A DNA stretch of 64,000 nt, from NCBI GenBank assembly GCA_029216955.1, contig JANAVB010002199.1, positions 11,059,952 through 11,123,951 on the forward strand, written 5' to 3'. Made by a program: the position numbers and the translations under genes. The notes under the pieces are model-generated. The model did not search any database. It had not been told where the DNA came from and worked only from the letters and a program-made list of their open reading frames with translations. This document shows positions 27,401-42,400 of the stretch, one piece after another. Numbering within the stretch: the stretch's first letter is position 1; each line of letters begins with the position of its first letter. The stretch comes from Iris pallida. Its lineage: Eukaryota; Streptophyta; Magnoliopsida; Asparagales; Iridaceae.

Positions 27401-30400
27401 TATCCTCTGCCTCTACCTCCTCCCTATGTTGCTCCTGCTGAGGCTCATGCCGATCCAGATGTTCCTCCTGCTGCTCCTGCTCCAAGATATGATCCACAGT
27501 TCTATCAGCGCTTTGATGATTTTGTCACCCTCACTGGACAACGTCATCAAAGTTATGTTGCTGCTGAATTCCGTCATACCTCACAGGCTCAGGTATTGAG
27601 GAACAGCATTGTTGATCTACACTGCAGTCTGGCACATTACCCTACTGCTCCTGTTCCGATGATCCATCATCCTGGCTTCGATGGACCGAGGTTTGATAAT
27701 CTGACTACCTACGGATACTTTGATCTGACTACTGCCTACTTCGATCCTCAGCCACCTGCTCCAACCGATGATGATGATGCTCAGATGTGATACGAGCATT
27801 CAGTTTAGAGTTTTTGAGATTTTGTTTTGCTAGTGATGGTCTATGTAGTTGCACTTTGTAGTAGTCCAAACTTTTTAGCAATCATAAACTCTTTCAATCA
27901 TGACTTTTATGCTGTATTTTCTTTCAGTTTTTCACGTTATGTGAGTTTATCGGTTTATTCGACTGCTGCTGTTAGTTCTACTATGTTATGACTTGTGTAT
28001 TGTGGATATTACTCTTTTTCTTTCTTTGTCTGTGTTAAAATTGTTGGCTTCACACATTGCATGGGAGCTACTCATTTTGCGTACATGACAAAAGGGGAGA
28101 AGAGCAATACCAAAATTAAATTTCAAACGACAACTACAATCAATGAATAAGTCAAGTATATTATTTTAAAGTTACATTTTAGTTATATTTTGGTATAAAC
28201 TCAAGTTTGTCCATTATCGAAATGGAGGAGATTGTTGGCCCATTGCCTAAATGGTAACACCTGATTTTGATAATTAACGACGACTTAAGTCGATACGCAA
28301 AATATACGAACTGCTACTAATGTTACAGGTTGCTGAAATCAATATCAAAGAACGTACTGCATCTACAAAGAGCTTTCGAGTCATCATCCAAAAGCAATTG
28401 TATCGGAATCCAGATCGAGTCATTTTTACATTTTTTCTGTATTTTACTTTTATTTGAGTCTAGAAAATATAAATGTAAAATCGATCAAAATATTACTGGC
28501 TTAGGTTATTTCCAGTCCACCTATCCAAAAAGCCTACCTACATCTCAAGTCTACATATCAAAACAGTCCACAAACCTTATGCAATTTGGACCCCAAAAAT
28601 CCTATTCTGGTTTGACAAAATTAGGATAGAACTCTGACCGAGTTCGGTCCGAGATTTTTGAAAATCAATGACCTCCAAATCTGCATCCAACGTTCGTATG
28701 CGAGATTTTAGCATCCGAACTCTGCCTGAACTCTGTCCAAGTTCGGTCAGAAAAAATACTATAAATAGAGAAAAAAATTTACACTTCTAATCACTCATTC
28801 ACTCTTCTCTCTATCTATTCCTAAAGTGTTTTTCCAGTGATCTAAAGTTTTCACATTTCACCTATACTACTATTAGCCAAAGCCAGTAACATCTTGTTCC
28901 ATTTAGAGTCTTTGGTTTACAGAGTTGTAAAGAGGTTGCAAGTCAGAAAACTTCTCAGTTTCGGAGTCGCTCGTGCGCTCGTCACCAAACACGGTGTTGT
29001 GAAGTCGGTCGTGCACTTGTCGCCAAGCACGGTGTTGTAAAGAGACGGCAAGCTCTCATTTAGCTTGCAAATAGTAGATTAACAGCGGGCAAGAGTACTC
29101 GCGACTGGATTAGTCCACTCAGAGGAAAACCAGTATATACTGCGATGTTCACTGAGTTTGATCTTCCATCTCTTACTGCAATTTAATTTACTGTCTCTTA
29201 TTTTCTGCCATAGATTATAAATATTTAATTTTTAATTGGTGATTATTTCCGCTGCACTCGCACACACTCTATTAACCCCCTCTAGAGGTGCTCAACGGTC
29301 CTACAGTTCACAGTATTGGTAACAGATTCCATTTCGAGCCCTTCTTATGAGTATCAGTGATCTCAGCAATTTAGGTGGTTTCAGATCGGACTTCCGGAGT
29401 TCTTAGTTCCACAAATAGGTGAGTCGTAACTATAGGAGCTCCCATCAAACTATAACAAGTAATGATAAACATGCAAACTATATGTGAATTCTGCTTGTTA
29501 TGTCACAGATACAAAGATATAAGCCTATCATAGAGATACTATGTGCAACTTTTGGCAATAATACTTTTCCCTATGACATGGTCAAGAACACTTAATCATA
29601 GTCAAAGGGATAACCCTACTTATTGCAAAGTATGAAGATGTGTACCTTTTCTCATAAACAGATGATTCAATTTGATCATTGTCTTCGGCTGAGTTCTGAA
29701 TGGATTCTTGTATAACATCCATATTGGCCTTCTGATGACTTCTGTTGTCCCTCACAACCCGGAATTCATGGCTGACTCCTGCACTAGCCAGGTCTTTGCA
29801 TTAAAAGAAACATGCATGTCTGAAGTTAATAAAACCATGACCTAAACTAATGACAGTTTTATAAAGTGTTGTTGGCTTAAGTTAACAATGGCTCGTAAAG
29901 TTTTTGCCAAATTTGAACGTGAACCTTAATTTCGTAGAATCATGGCCAATAGGTAACCCTATTTAACTGTACATAACCCTCATAATTCTTGTCAGGTCAT
30001 AATGTTTAGAAAAAAAGGTAAAATTTTTTAACAACAATATTTTAAGGTACTCCAAAATGCTAAATTTTTATATTGCTTGTTTAGCTCAAATATCCAGCAC
30101 AACTGGTGGGTTCACCAACCACTTGTACTATCGAGCATACCAGGTACCAACTTTCGAGCATAACTCCCTCTTCTACTATTTTGATCCCATGATGCACGGG
30201 ATTTTGCCCATGACTGCTTGTATTCTGCACGAGGTCTTGTCTCGGTATAAGACCTGTAACCTGTCATCTGTGACACAAATATGCACCTCAGTAATAAAAT
30301 CTGATATCATGTGCAATGTATAATAGGGCTGGTATTATGTGCTCGTAGAAGTGATAAGCATAGATTTCAGCTTTGGTGAGGGTGACTATGAAAATATGCA

Positions 30401-33400
30401 CATAGAGAGGTTATCTATGTATAAACTGAAGTCCAACTTTACCAAGGTTCTAAGGGTCATAAGCAGCGTCATGCAAAAAAGTTAGGGATATGCATAATTT
30501 TTTTTTACCAAAAATGTAATTGTGATAATTTGGACTGGGGTCTTTTGCAACTATCTGGATTGATCTGTATACATAAAGAAACTTTACACAGTGGGACACT
30601 GAACAAAACTATTTTCTCGATAAAGTGTCTCATGATCCACACAACCAATTCAGAAAAGCCTAAACATGAGTTCACTATTTCATGTGGTACATCAGAACTT
30701 TAACAGTTAAATGCAATCCAAACGTTTATTTCACTCCTAGGATAGTAACTAAAAGAATAATAGCACTTTTTGAAAGCTTTTTGGCCTAGACTTATCTAGT
30801 CTTCTGGGGGAAATTCCTTGCAACTGTTGAACCATATAACGAGGAAAAACTTAATGGATAACATCATCCCATTAGCTTATATGCAAGATATAGTCATGAG
30901 AATTGTAGAGTTGGAATAATAGTATTATCTTTATTATTGATGAGAGACTACATATATATAGGAGAGGCTAGTCCCCTCTCCTATTGTTCTAAGCAATGTG
31001 GGACTAAAGTCCATTAACTAATAACTCTAATATAACATTTAGCACCCTCCCTCAAGCTGGAGCATAAATGTCAATCATACCAGCTTGTTACATAGAAATT
31101 GAACCCGAGGACCCAAAAGAGGCTTTGTGAAGATATCAGTTATCTGGTCGCCGGTCCTCATATATTGAAACTTTATCACTCCCTTTGTATGCTCATCACG
31201 AACAAAGTGGATATCAATTTCAATGTGCTTCGTCCGTTCATGAAATACTGAGTTGGTGGCAATATGAATAGCAGATTGGTTATCATACCATAGATCTGCC
31301 GCTTGAGATCCTGTGTCTTCTTCCAGTTCTTGTAAGAGATGCTTCATATATAATACCTCTGATGTGCCATGAACAATAGCTTGATATTCTGCTTCTGAGC
31401 TTGAGCGTGCTATCACACTTTGTTTCTTACTCTTCCATGATACTAGATTTCCGCCAATAAATACTGAGTAGCCAAATGGAGATCGTCTATCTATCAGACT
31501 TGCTCCCCAGCTAGCATCAGTAAAACACTCAATACGAGTGTGTCCATTATTCTCCATCCGAATTCATTTTCCTAGATTCTTGACTAGATAACACAGGATT
31601 CTGAGAATTGCCTACCAGTGTGGAACTCTTGGAGAAGCCATAAATCTACTTGCAACACTCACTGCAAAAGAAATGTCCGGACGAGTCATGACCGCCAAGT
31701 AGTTGAATTTTTCAACTACTCGACGATACTGATCTGGATTGGTCATCAGGACCCCTTCGTCTGGAAGTAACTTCGCCCCTGGATCCATAGGTGAGGTTTC
31801 TCCCTTGGCTTGCATCATACCTGCATCATTTAATATGTCCAGTACATACTTTCTTTGGGACATTACAATGTCCCGCTTACCCCGTGTGACCTCAATGCCT
31901 AAGAAATAGTTCAAGGATCCCATATCCTTGGTTTGAAATTGTTCTCCCAGAAACTTCTTGAGGCCTGCAATACCCTGGTTGTCGTCTCCCGTGATTACAA
32001 TATCATCAACGTAGACACCAAGGAGTATTCTTCCAGCAGATGTGTGTCGATAGAAGATTGAATGGTCCTTCTTTGATTGACACATGCCAAACTGAGTAAC
32101 AACATGTGTAAATCGACCAAACCATGCACGAGGTGATTGTTTTATACCATAGAGGGCATTTCGTAAATGACACACTTTACCCTCCCTTGCAACGAACCCG
32201 GGAGGTTGCAATACATAGACTTCTTCATCAAGTTCTCCGTGAAAAAAAGCATTTTTGATATCCAGCTGAAGCAGCGGCCAATCATAGCGAACAGCCAAGG
32301 CCATTAAGATACGAACAGATGTTATTTTGGCAACAAGAGAGAATGTCTCGAAGTAATCCTCACCATATGTTTGAGAATATCCTTTGGCCACTAGACGAGC
32401 TTTTAGGTGATCAAGAGTGCCATCCGGTTTCACCTTAATTGTGAACACCCATTTGCAACCTACTGCATGTTTACCAGTAGGTAAGTCGATTAAGTCCCAA
32501 GTATTATTCTCCTGAGCTTTCATCTTCTCATTCATAGCAGTACGCCAACCGGGATGTTTGAGACCCTCCTCAGCGGTCTTGGGAATCTAAATTCCATCAA
32601 TAGTAGCCACCATAGACTGAGTGTGACTAGTAAGTCCTTTGTAGCTGTCAACATACAAGGGATGATTACGACATGCACGACGAGGACGTTCTAGAGGTGG
32701 AATTGTCGGAGCTGCGGGCGGAACCGGTAAGGCTGCTGGTGGAACATGTGGAGGCAACTTATTGGAGCCGGAGCTGCTGGCGGAACCGGAGGAGGATGAT
32801 TCTGTGGGCGATGTCGGCACTGACTGAACCGGTGTTTGCGGACCATCGGCCTGGAAAACTGGCTCGGTAAGAGAGGGCACCCGTACGGGGGGGCTGTTTT
32901 GTTTGATCAGAAAATAACAAAAAATCCTCTTCCGGATAGACGAGGGGAACTGGACCCGTTGGGAGAGGAAGAAATTCGGTTTCGACAAAGGTAACATCCC
33001 GAGTGAAAACATCTCTCTTCAGGACAGGAGAATAACACCGATACCCTTTCTGATCTTTAGGATACCCAAGGAAAATACATTGTATTGCCTTAGGATCTAA
33101 TTTAGAAAGAGTTGGACGGGTATCCCGAACATAGCATAAGCAGCCAAATATTCTGAGAGGCAGTAGAAATGGCTCTCGTCCAGGAAAGAGCCTAGAGAAG
33201 GGAGTGCTACCATTGAAAACTGACGATGGCATACGGTTAATAAGGTAACAAGCAATAAGAACCGCATCCGACCAAAATCTCTTGGGCGTACGTGCTTGAA
33301 ACATGAGAGCACGTGTTGTTTCCAAGAGATGACGATTCTTGCGCTCGGCCACACCATTTTGTTGTGCTGTGTACGCACAAGAATTTTGGTGGATAATGCC

Positions 33401-36400
33401 ATTGCGGGCTAAATGTCTGTCGAGATTACGAGATAAATATACACGGCCATTGTCACTTCGAAAAAATTTGATTGGAACACCAAATTATGTTTTTATTTCA
33501 GCATGAAAAGTGCACCAAATATTAAACAATTCAGAACGATTTTTTATCAGATAAACAAAAGTGACACGTGAGCAATCATCAACAAAAGTAACAAAGTACT
33601 TGAAACCCATTATTGATTCAACCGGACAAGATTCCCATACATCAGAATGCACCAACTCGAAAGGAGCAGAAGCAATTTTATTTTGACTCACCGGATGGGG
33701 AACCCGATGATGCTTGGCTAAACTACATGGCTCACAATGAAAGAAAACAGGAATATCTAAAGAATAGTACATTTTCTGGAGAACTTGGGTTGATGGATGG
33801 CCTAACTGACAATGTAACTCGAAAGGATCAAGTTTCACGTCGGCAGAGACTACCGAAGATGATGCGTCAAACAGATACAAGCCTCCAGCCACATGCCCCT
33901 TATCGATAGTCTTCCCAGTTTTCAGGTCCTGAAAATCCTGAAAAACATAGCCATCAGAAAAAAATATTACCGAGCAATGCAGTTCACGAGTAATTTGACT
34001 AATAGAAATTAAACTGAACAGGCTCCCAGGAGTAAGCAGCACAGAATTGAGTGACAGTCCAGAAGAAAGACTGGCACTTCCACGTCCTCGGACTGTCAGG
34101 GAACCTCCATTGGCAATAGTAATGCCAGAAATACGACGGACGGGAACATAATCATGTATCATACCTGCGTCACCAGTCATGTGGGAGGACGCACCAGAGT
34201 CAATTACCCACTGCTTGGACTTAACTATGCACGCTGCTGAATATCCGGCTGTGGAACCAGATGTAGAAGCTTCACCACGACGTTGAGCCTGGAAATCAAG
34301 AAACTCTGTATATGAGTCCGAAGTCAGCTGAATAGATCGGACACCATCATCAGGAGCATCAGTGGTGATATTAGCCGCAGGTGATTTAGTGCATTGTCAA
34401 TAAAAATGGCCAAGCTGACCATAATTAAAACATGTGCACCGGTCTTCCTCCATCACGTCCACCATTGCCACGTCCTCCATTGCGACCAGCATTTCATCCA
34501 CCTCGTCGGCCACCACGACCACCACGGAATCTCGTACGAGCGGCCCCGAGAGCAGAGCGATCAGCAGGAGCATCACCCGGAGTAGTCTCAACTACTTTGG
34601 CTGCCCGAAGGACATGATAGTATGCTTCCAACAGGGACGGTACATCAGATCCAGCAATAATATGAGAGCGAGCAGAGTCCACATCAGGGCGGAGAGAGGC
34701 AAGATAAGCCATGACATGAAGCTGCTCACATTGAGCCCTTGCTTCATTAATATCCGACGTAAGAGGTAATATGCGGTCGATCTCATCCGTCATAGCCCTA
34801 AAGGTCCGGAAATGATCTTTATGAGATTTGTCTCCCTGATTTGCTCGGTATACACCAACGATCGAGTCATAGATACGAGACAAATCACGTTTACCATCAA
34901 AGGCCGTCGCCAGTACCTCCCATAACTCCTTCACGAAGTCCGTATTTTGAACCATGTCTTCCACTGATGGTTCCATGGAATTCATCAACTGTGTAAACAG
35001 TCGACTGTCATCTGTCTCCCATTGCTCAAAGATGGAATCATCTTCTGCTGAAGGGTTGTCAGTCAGATGTTTGGACAACCGCATTCCTCGAAGCGTCTTC
35101 TCGACCTTCTTTCTGCATGTTGAGTAGCCCTCTGGCCCTTCCAACCGTCGATCGACAAGTCGAATTGAGAAAATCGTCGTGCTAATGCATGTTGGTCCCG
35201 CTAGTGTTGCTGACACTAGTATCTGCGGCACTGCTATTCGCCGTAGAGTCTGCCATCTGTCAGAGTTCTTGATTCGACTGTCGATTTGTTCTTTCCAACT
35301 TGATAATCACAGCAACTCTGTCAATGCGCTAAAACCGGAGCCAGAACCGGCACACACACGCATAGGAAGCAGAGAGTGCGAATCACAAGCTAGGACAAAG
35401 AGATAACCCATGTTAACCTCTGTTAGATCCTGGTGTGAAGATCAAGGAAAGAAACAAAGATTCATGCAAAACAAACCATATGTTTACGCTTTGTTAAATT
35501 TTTGAAATAATCATTGAGAGTCAGAGGTTCCAGCAAACATATGTTTACCCTCTGAGAATTCCAACAATTTTTTTTTGGAAACTAAGTTAGGATTTGTAGG
35601 GGTTGGACGGCGGCTGATGTAGGGGGGAAGGATTAGGGTTATGGTTTTGAGCCAAGGGGGGTTGGCTGATGTGAAGGCTGATGTAGGGGGGGTGTCACGC
35701 CCCGACCCGGAAAATCGCTCGTCCACGCTAGATTTTACCCGAATCATCGTCCTCGCTGGGGCGTGATGCCGCACGAGCCTGGAGTTGCGCTCGTGCAAGG
35801 CAAGATAACAGGTTCACATAGAACTATCTCAATTTGATAACGTAAGCAGCGGAAGAAAACAGAGTATAACATAAGAATCTCTTTTATTGATAATGAACTG
35901 AAGGTTACAAGGCTCTGAATAGCCCAACATAAAATGCCAATTGGCTACAACGCTCATGATCTCTCTAGCTCACAAAGGATTACATTGTTCCATACATTAT
36001 GCCTCTTTATAGCCCACAAGTAGTCTTCGGCCGAACATCTCCATGTCGCAAGTCCGAACGCATATGCGGAAGCTCCTCTTGAACGCCAAGGACTCCATGC
36101 CTCAGCACGTCCAAGCCAAGCTCTGCCCCGAGCCGAACATACCTGAACCTGCACATAAACTAGTGGGGGATTAGTGCTTTCGTCCTCGCTTCGCACTGAT
36201 CAAGACCCGCTCGCACCCAAACCAAACACTTAATCAACTTAGTGAGCATGCATCTTAATTGGTGATCTTTTTATTTAGCCTTAGGATCAGTTTCATGGCA
36301 ATATTCAATGCATAGCAACTTAACATAAATGTGTCCAACATCGTGTTCCTGCAGCAGATACAGTTAGACATAATCTGAACATAATCATAGTGTTCGTGCT

Positions 36401-39400
36401 CGTCCCGTCCCAAATTGCCTAGCCTGCACGGGTTAGAACTTAACATAAGCAATCATACGATTCTCGCAACCAACCAATCATAAACGTAAATATATGCATA
36501 ATGGGTGGCAGGCCCTGCGCCTGCACCCAGCTCTCATCTCAGCCCACCGGCCCTATCTGTATGAAGGTCACGGTGTTTCGCACCGTAATGGACTTGGCAT
36601 CTCATATGTGTAAGCCTACAATCGCTTCGATACGGGTTGCTAGCCCAGTATCCGAAGGATCACAAACTTACGGATATCATAGCTTATCACAGCACTGGAC
36701 GGTCGCAATCCGTCCGAATGTTGTGCACCATAAATACCACACATAATTCCCTCCTAGGCCGAACGGTCCCGGCGCCCCGGCGTAACCGTTCGGGGGAAGC
36801 CGTACCCGTGCACGGGCCATCCGAGTCCATTGACCATGCAATACGCGCCATAGCAAACACACATAACAATCCAACCAAATCTGTGTTCCATAAACATATT
36901 CTCGCACATAAACGGTTTCCCGTGCCACAAATATAATCCACCATTCATATGGGGAGCTCCGTCGGCGTTATGCCCCAACACATCCATATTGATGCACGAC
37001 GTCCAACGGCTTAGTCATCTCATACTCGTATTCAACGCGTACCATTCGTAAGTTATTCTCATAGCATAATTCCGTATTACTTAGTCTTTTCGTAACATAA
37101 GTGTCCGAGGGCACGCTCAGCGCCGTATTCAATGTTCTACGCCTAGTGTTCAATGTTCTCGGAGCCGTGCACATGATGCACATCTCATTATCATCTTTCA
37201 ATGTTCTACCATCATTGCCCTACCGCGACCCGTGCACGTCGCTTCAATTGTTCGATTGTTCAATGTTCTACCTTAATGTTCAACACATACTTAGATCTTT
37301 CGTCGCCGAGCCACGCTCGCTAACTCGATAACATCTTACGTATACCATAATACATTTTATTAGACGTGAAGGAATAGGGAGAGAGAGTCAAGAACCCGCC
37401 CACCTTAAGCCGATACGCCTTGCCGTCTCGTCGATTGAAGCGTCTCGCTTCCATAACTCGATCACATAGCTAACTCCCGGACTTAGCCATTCCTTTAAAC
37501 TACTCGGTTGATTTGGCCTATCGCGCCCATGCCACAATCCGTTGCAAGGCCACGATTTGGTTTTGCGGACACTTCATTGCATAAGGCAAAATGCTGACCT
37601 CTTATCGTCCAGCGTAAAAGCATAGCCTGCACACCAGATCAACTAAAATCAGCACTTGCTCAACGAGACTTATCCTTTGCATCGATTCGATTCATAGATT
37701 CCAACCGACTCAAAGCTTACCTTTGGCCAACTTAACACTTGCATCGATTCATATCGATACCTCATCAGGTCAACGCAACTCTTCGAGTCAACGACTCATC
37801 ATAATGCACCGATGCGGAGCGGGGCATTACATAATATACCACTCAAAATCAGGTTCGTCCTCGAACCGAAACCAACACTTAATCCAAGTGCCTCGCATAG
37901 ATCGCTTCACGATCTCGTGCTACTATCGTTGGAATCATACAACTTAGATTGGATCATACACATATTTTAGGCGTCCCACCAATATATGCATTTCAGCCAA
38001 GCTCAGTTGTAGGATATCGGAACAACTAACAAGCTTAACTTAAATCCTCAAGCATCCATCGGTCCGTACTCGACTTAGTCATATCTTAGCGCCTATTCCC
38101 AAAATACTCCTCATATGCATCATCCCATAACATGCGATTCTCTTTCGAACATTTCTGCACATAACTTAATTCAACCATAACTTCGATCTCGTAAGTTTCT
38201 CGCCGGTCATCTAACACTCGCATTGCATCAAGTCATTGCGCATCCGATCGCAACAATTCTCCGCAACACCTATTCGCCTAACCGTTTCCTATCTCTCACA
38301 TAACTCAAGTCTTTCATCCAATCATTCATAACACTTGGCCTCTACGACATGGACTACGTCCACATGTCTCAAATTCCTTTGCTTACAATCCGTACTAAGT
38401 CTCGCACACAACTATCCCAACACGATCCACGTTCTCGAACCACCTACGCATCGCGTCTGGGGCTACCCCTGCTAGGTTACTTATCCAGACATCGAGCTTA
38501 ATCTCTCCCGACACAAGAGGTCAACTTGAGTCTACGATGCTCAAAGGCAACAATCTTTCCGACCCAAGGTCTCTTACGATACGTCAATCTCCTACTCTCG
38601 ACCGAGTACGAATCCTTTACTCAATTCTCGAATCAATCCCGACTAGTTCATTTCGTAACATCGATCGTGCACCCAACACGTACATAGCCTAACCGTTACT
38701 CAACCGATCTACGACAAAACTCTTAGGGTCATTCTACTATCCGTCACTCTCGCGCATTGCAGAATTCTTGCAATCGCCTTACCGCATCACTATACTAGGC
38801 ACGTTCCTCAACATATACTCGATCATTCCTTATCCTTCTTACGCGACTTCTTTAGGGTCATCCTATGGGACTTCAACATTAACTTGATTTGGCGGTCAAG
38901 TCTTCTAGGGTCATCTGTCCCGAAACTACGCTCGATAATTGAAGATCATCAACGAGGGACAGTTACAACGAACCATGCTATATCCTATCGCGAAGCCAAA
39001 TCAATTCCCGACAATTCCTATGGGACTTTACCCAATCCGACATATCAACTGTAATTTCTCTATCCCCGCGCAACTGATGCGCCGTTGCTACTCGAATGAC
39101 TCATGTATTACCGTTAACAATATCGCACAATCCTCAATTTCGCCTTCGCATCAAACCACAAGTCCATATCAAATTTGCCACGCCTTGCGAGTTCGATCAT
39201 CCCCGCTGGATGAATCACCATACCAGCGCTCACGCGGAATGATCGTCCTAATTTGACGTGACGCATGTGCGAGGCTGGTGTTGCGCTCGCTCAAGACAAG
39301 AATGTCAACATAGTGGTGATCCACGAAGCAATCCAGACACTTCCGTTTTCATCCAAGTAACATCCATCGACTTTTTTTACTTTTTTTTTATTTTATTCTT

Positions 39401-42400
39401 CGAAGCATTCCTACCGTCGTCACCCAAACTACCTTCAACTTAACTTGCATCTTATTCGTCCAACAACAATGCTCAACATAATTTTCGTTCATTCGATCAG
39501 AATATCCCCGAGTTATTGCATATCGTCTTTGATACGCCTCAATACCATCGTCGATATGCATAACTTGAACATCTTCCTTTCTCATAAGCTCAAACCCGTT
39601 GCAATCATTGCCATTATCCGAACTCGAATACGAATCAAGTCTTGCACACATCAAGATTCATTTTGTTGTAATTATCTATCATCTTCACGACACAATTTCG
39701 ATTTCACATATCCATTCTCACATCCCTAACTCGTACTTCCAATCGTGCTACCGACTCCTCGCGCTAACTCAAATTCGTTCGTACGATTTCTTCGTACTTA
39801 CTCAATACGTTCCGAACAACTCTTCGTACTAACTCACGTACATTCGACCGGGTCGACTTTCCTCAACGTAACATTTCTTTCGCTATGCTTAACTTATCGT
39901 TCGACTTACACTTATCGAATCCTCGTTCGACGTATCATCCATAGGCACGACTTCACGTATAATTGTTCAACTCAATTCATCGAGGCATACTTGTATCGAT
40001 TCCTATCGAGTCATTCCCACTCAAGTCTTGGTACTACTTCGTCCGTTGCGGACAACATATCATAACAACATAATCGTTTCGACACGATCTATCGTAAGTC
40101 ATCAACTAGCTTAACATAGCTATCGCTAAGTGGTATTCCATATACCACTCAGAATCAAGCCTATCTTTATCGACATAATATTTCGCTATACTTGCTTGCA
40201 TAATTGGTATTGCATATACCACTCGAAATCGAGTCATTACTCGACATCACACTTCGCATAGGTCCGATTTCTATCTCAACTTAACTGTCCCGTATGGCGA
40301 TCCTTTCGATCCCAGCTCTAACGTTAGCTCAAGTTTGACACACATTCAATCTAACCGTACCATGGCGATCATTTCGATCACACCCGCAACATTCGCTTAT
40401 TCAAAGCTCAACGCGACATTCGGCCAACATACATGTTCGCCTACTCAACTTAACTTAGCGACCAACTCGACTCGTAGAATCGCATTCGCGATCTTCCAAT
40501 CTCACTCGTTGCAATTCGTGCAACAACTCATTCTCGATACTTAAGGTCCTTGCTCAATCCCGTGCAACATATCGCTATCCATCCGTATAGCCATACAACA
40601 CGCATCATACCATATCGACTCGTTGTACCGATGCAACGAATGATTCACGACTTGCTGCACTCCGTGCAACCAACGACACATATCCATTCGCATAGCAACA
40701 TAACACGCATCGCCTCACATATCGACCCGTTGCACTTCGTGCAACCAACAACACATATCTACTCGCACCCCGTGCGACCGACAACACAGCTCCTCGCACT
40801 TCGTACGACCGACCACACATATCGTTGCACTTCATGCAACCAACATCACCATATTCGTTGCACTTCGTGCGACCAGCATTCCATAACTCGTTGCACTTCG
40901 TGCAACCAACATCCCATAACTCGTTGCACTTCGTGCAACCAACACTCTCCGACGGCACCCGGAGATAGCGTGATAGTCACGACATACTTGTGGCAGACGT
41001 ACGCAACTTAATATAGACTTATTGTATGGAACATCCAATGTAGCGTCGAGCAGATCCATGAGCCATGCGGTTGCGGAAACAACGTAGAGTCAACTGAATT
41101 TCGATATCGAAGCAACTGAGGGTCAAAGAGATTCAGGCACGGTCCAAAGGATAGAACCGCTCTGATACCAACTTGTCACGCCCCGACCCGGGAAATCGCT
41201 CGTCCTCGCTAGATTTTACCCGAATCATCGTCCTCGCTGGGACGTGATGCCGCACGAGCCTGAAGTTGCGCTCGTGCAAGGCAAGATAACAGGTTCACAT
41301 AGAACTATCTCAATTTGATAACGTAAGCAGCGGAAGAAAACAAAGTATAACATAAGAATCTCTTTTATTGATAATGAACTGAAGGTTACAAGGCTCTGAA
41401 TAGCCCAACATAAAATGCCAATTGGCTACAACCCTCATGATCTCTCTAGCTCACAAAGGATTACATTGTTCCATACATTATGCCTCTTTATAGCCCACAA
41501 GTAGTCTTCGGCCGAACATCTCCATGTCGCAAGTTCGAACGCATATGCGGAAGCTCCTCTTGAACGCCAAGGACTCCATGCCTCGGCACGTCCAAGCCAA
41601 GCTCTGCCCCGAGCCGAACATACCTGAACCTGCACATAAACTAGTGGGGGATTAGTGCTTTCGTCCTCGCTTCGCACTGATCAAGACCCGCTCGCACCCA
41701 AACCAAACACTTAATCAACTTAGTGAGCATGCATCTTAATTGGTGATCTTTCTATTTAGCCTTAGGATCAGTTTCATGGCAATATTCAATGCATAGCAAC
41801 TTAACATAAATGTGTCCAACATCGTGTTCCTGCAGCAGATACAGTTAGACATAATCTGAACATAATCATAGTGTTCGTGCTCGTCCCGTACCAAATTGCC
41901 TAGCCTGCACGGGTTAGAACTTAACATAAGCAATCATACGATTCTCGCAACCAACCAATCATAAACGTAAACATATGCATAATGGGTGGCAGGCCCTGCG
42001 CCTGCACCCAGCTCTCATCTCAGCCTACCGGCCCTATCTATATGAAGGTCACAGTGTTTCGCACCGTAATGGACTTGGCATCTCATATGTGTAAGCCTAC
42101 AATCGCTTCGATATGGGTTGCTAGCCCAGTATCCGAAGGATCACAAACTTACGGATATCATAGCTTATCACAGCACTGGACGGTCGCAATCCGTCCGAAT
42201 GTTGTGCACCATAAATACCACACATAATTCCCTCCTAGGCCGAACGGTCCCGGCGCCCCGGCGTAACCGTTCGAGGGAAGCCGTACCCGTGCACGGGCCA
42301 TCCGAGTCCATTGACCATGCAATATGCGCCATAGCAAACACACATAACAATCCAACCAAATCCGTGTTCCATAAACATAGTCTCGCACATAAACGGTTTC

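Larger units (their letters stand above)
14552..29305 (+). mobile_element. SIRE/Maximus-like Ty1/copia retrotransposon, complete ends, internally rearranged
   Basis: TG...CA LTRs at 14552-15618 and 28225-29305 are flanked by an exact 5-bp duplication GTTCA (14547-14551 and 29306-29310). An initiator-Met PBS follows the 5' LTR and a purine tract precedes the 3' LTR. Gag begins in SIRE style ([13 protein letters not shown]). The element holds a hAT MITE (15740-16168) and a gypsy element (16419-24741), both inserted in gag. Downstream of the protease region the integrase, RT and RNase H are missing, replaced by an inverted LTR piece and a third ORF. It is not autonomous now. It resides in a GIP1-like intron in the opposite orientation to the gene. 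Confidence 0.9.
37832..41173 (-). other. interior of the LARD-type element, no coding domains found
   Basis: The sequence is 3.3 kb of C/T-rich plus strand with many short frames, none resembling a retroelement protein. The polypurine-region word (reverse strand CGGTTCGAGGACGA) lies at about 37854-37867. A hairpin repeat array is at 40640-40950. Adjacent to 41174 is the PBS. Confidence 0.75.

Noticed and set aside
29310..29400. Open minus-strand frame next to the SIRE duplication as an extra GIP1-like exon
   Set aside because: Exons 29646-29778 and 13473-14026 already join in phase with no missing family block.
34394..34769. Plus-strand His/Pro- and Ser/Thr-rich ORFs
   Set aside because: They are antisense shadows of the Arg/Gly-rich end of the Ale gag.
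40550..41011. Plus-strand 153-codon ORF in the LARD interior
   Set aside because: It is a translation of the hairpin repeat array and is antisense to the element, with no family resemblance.
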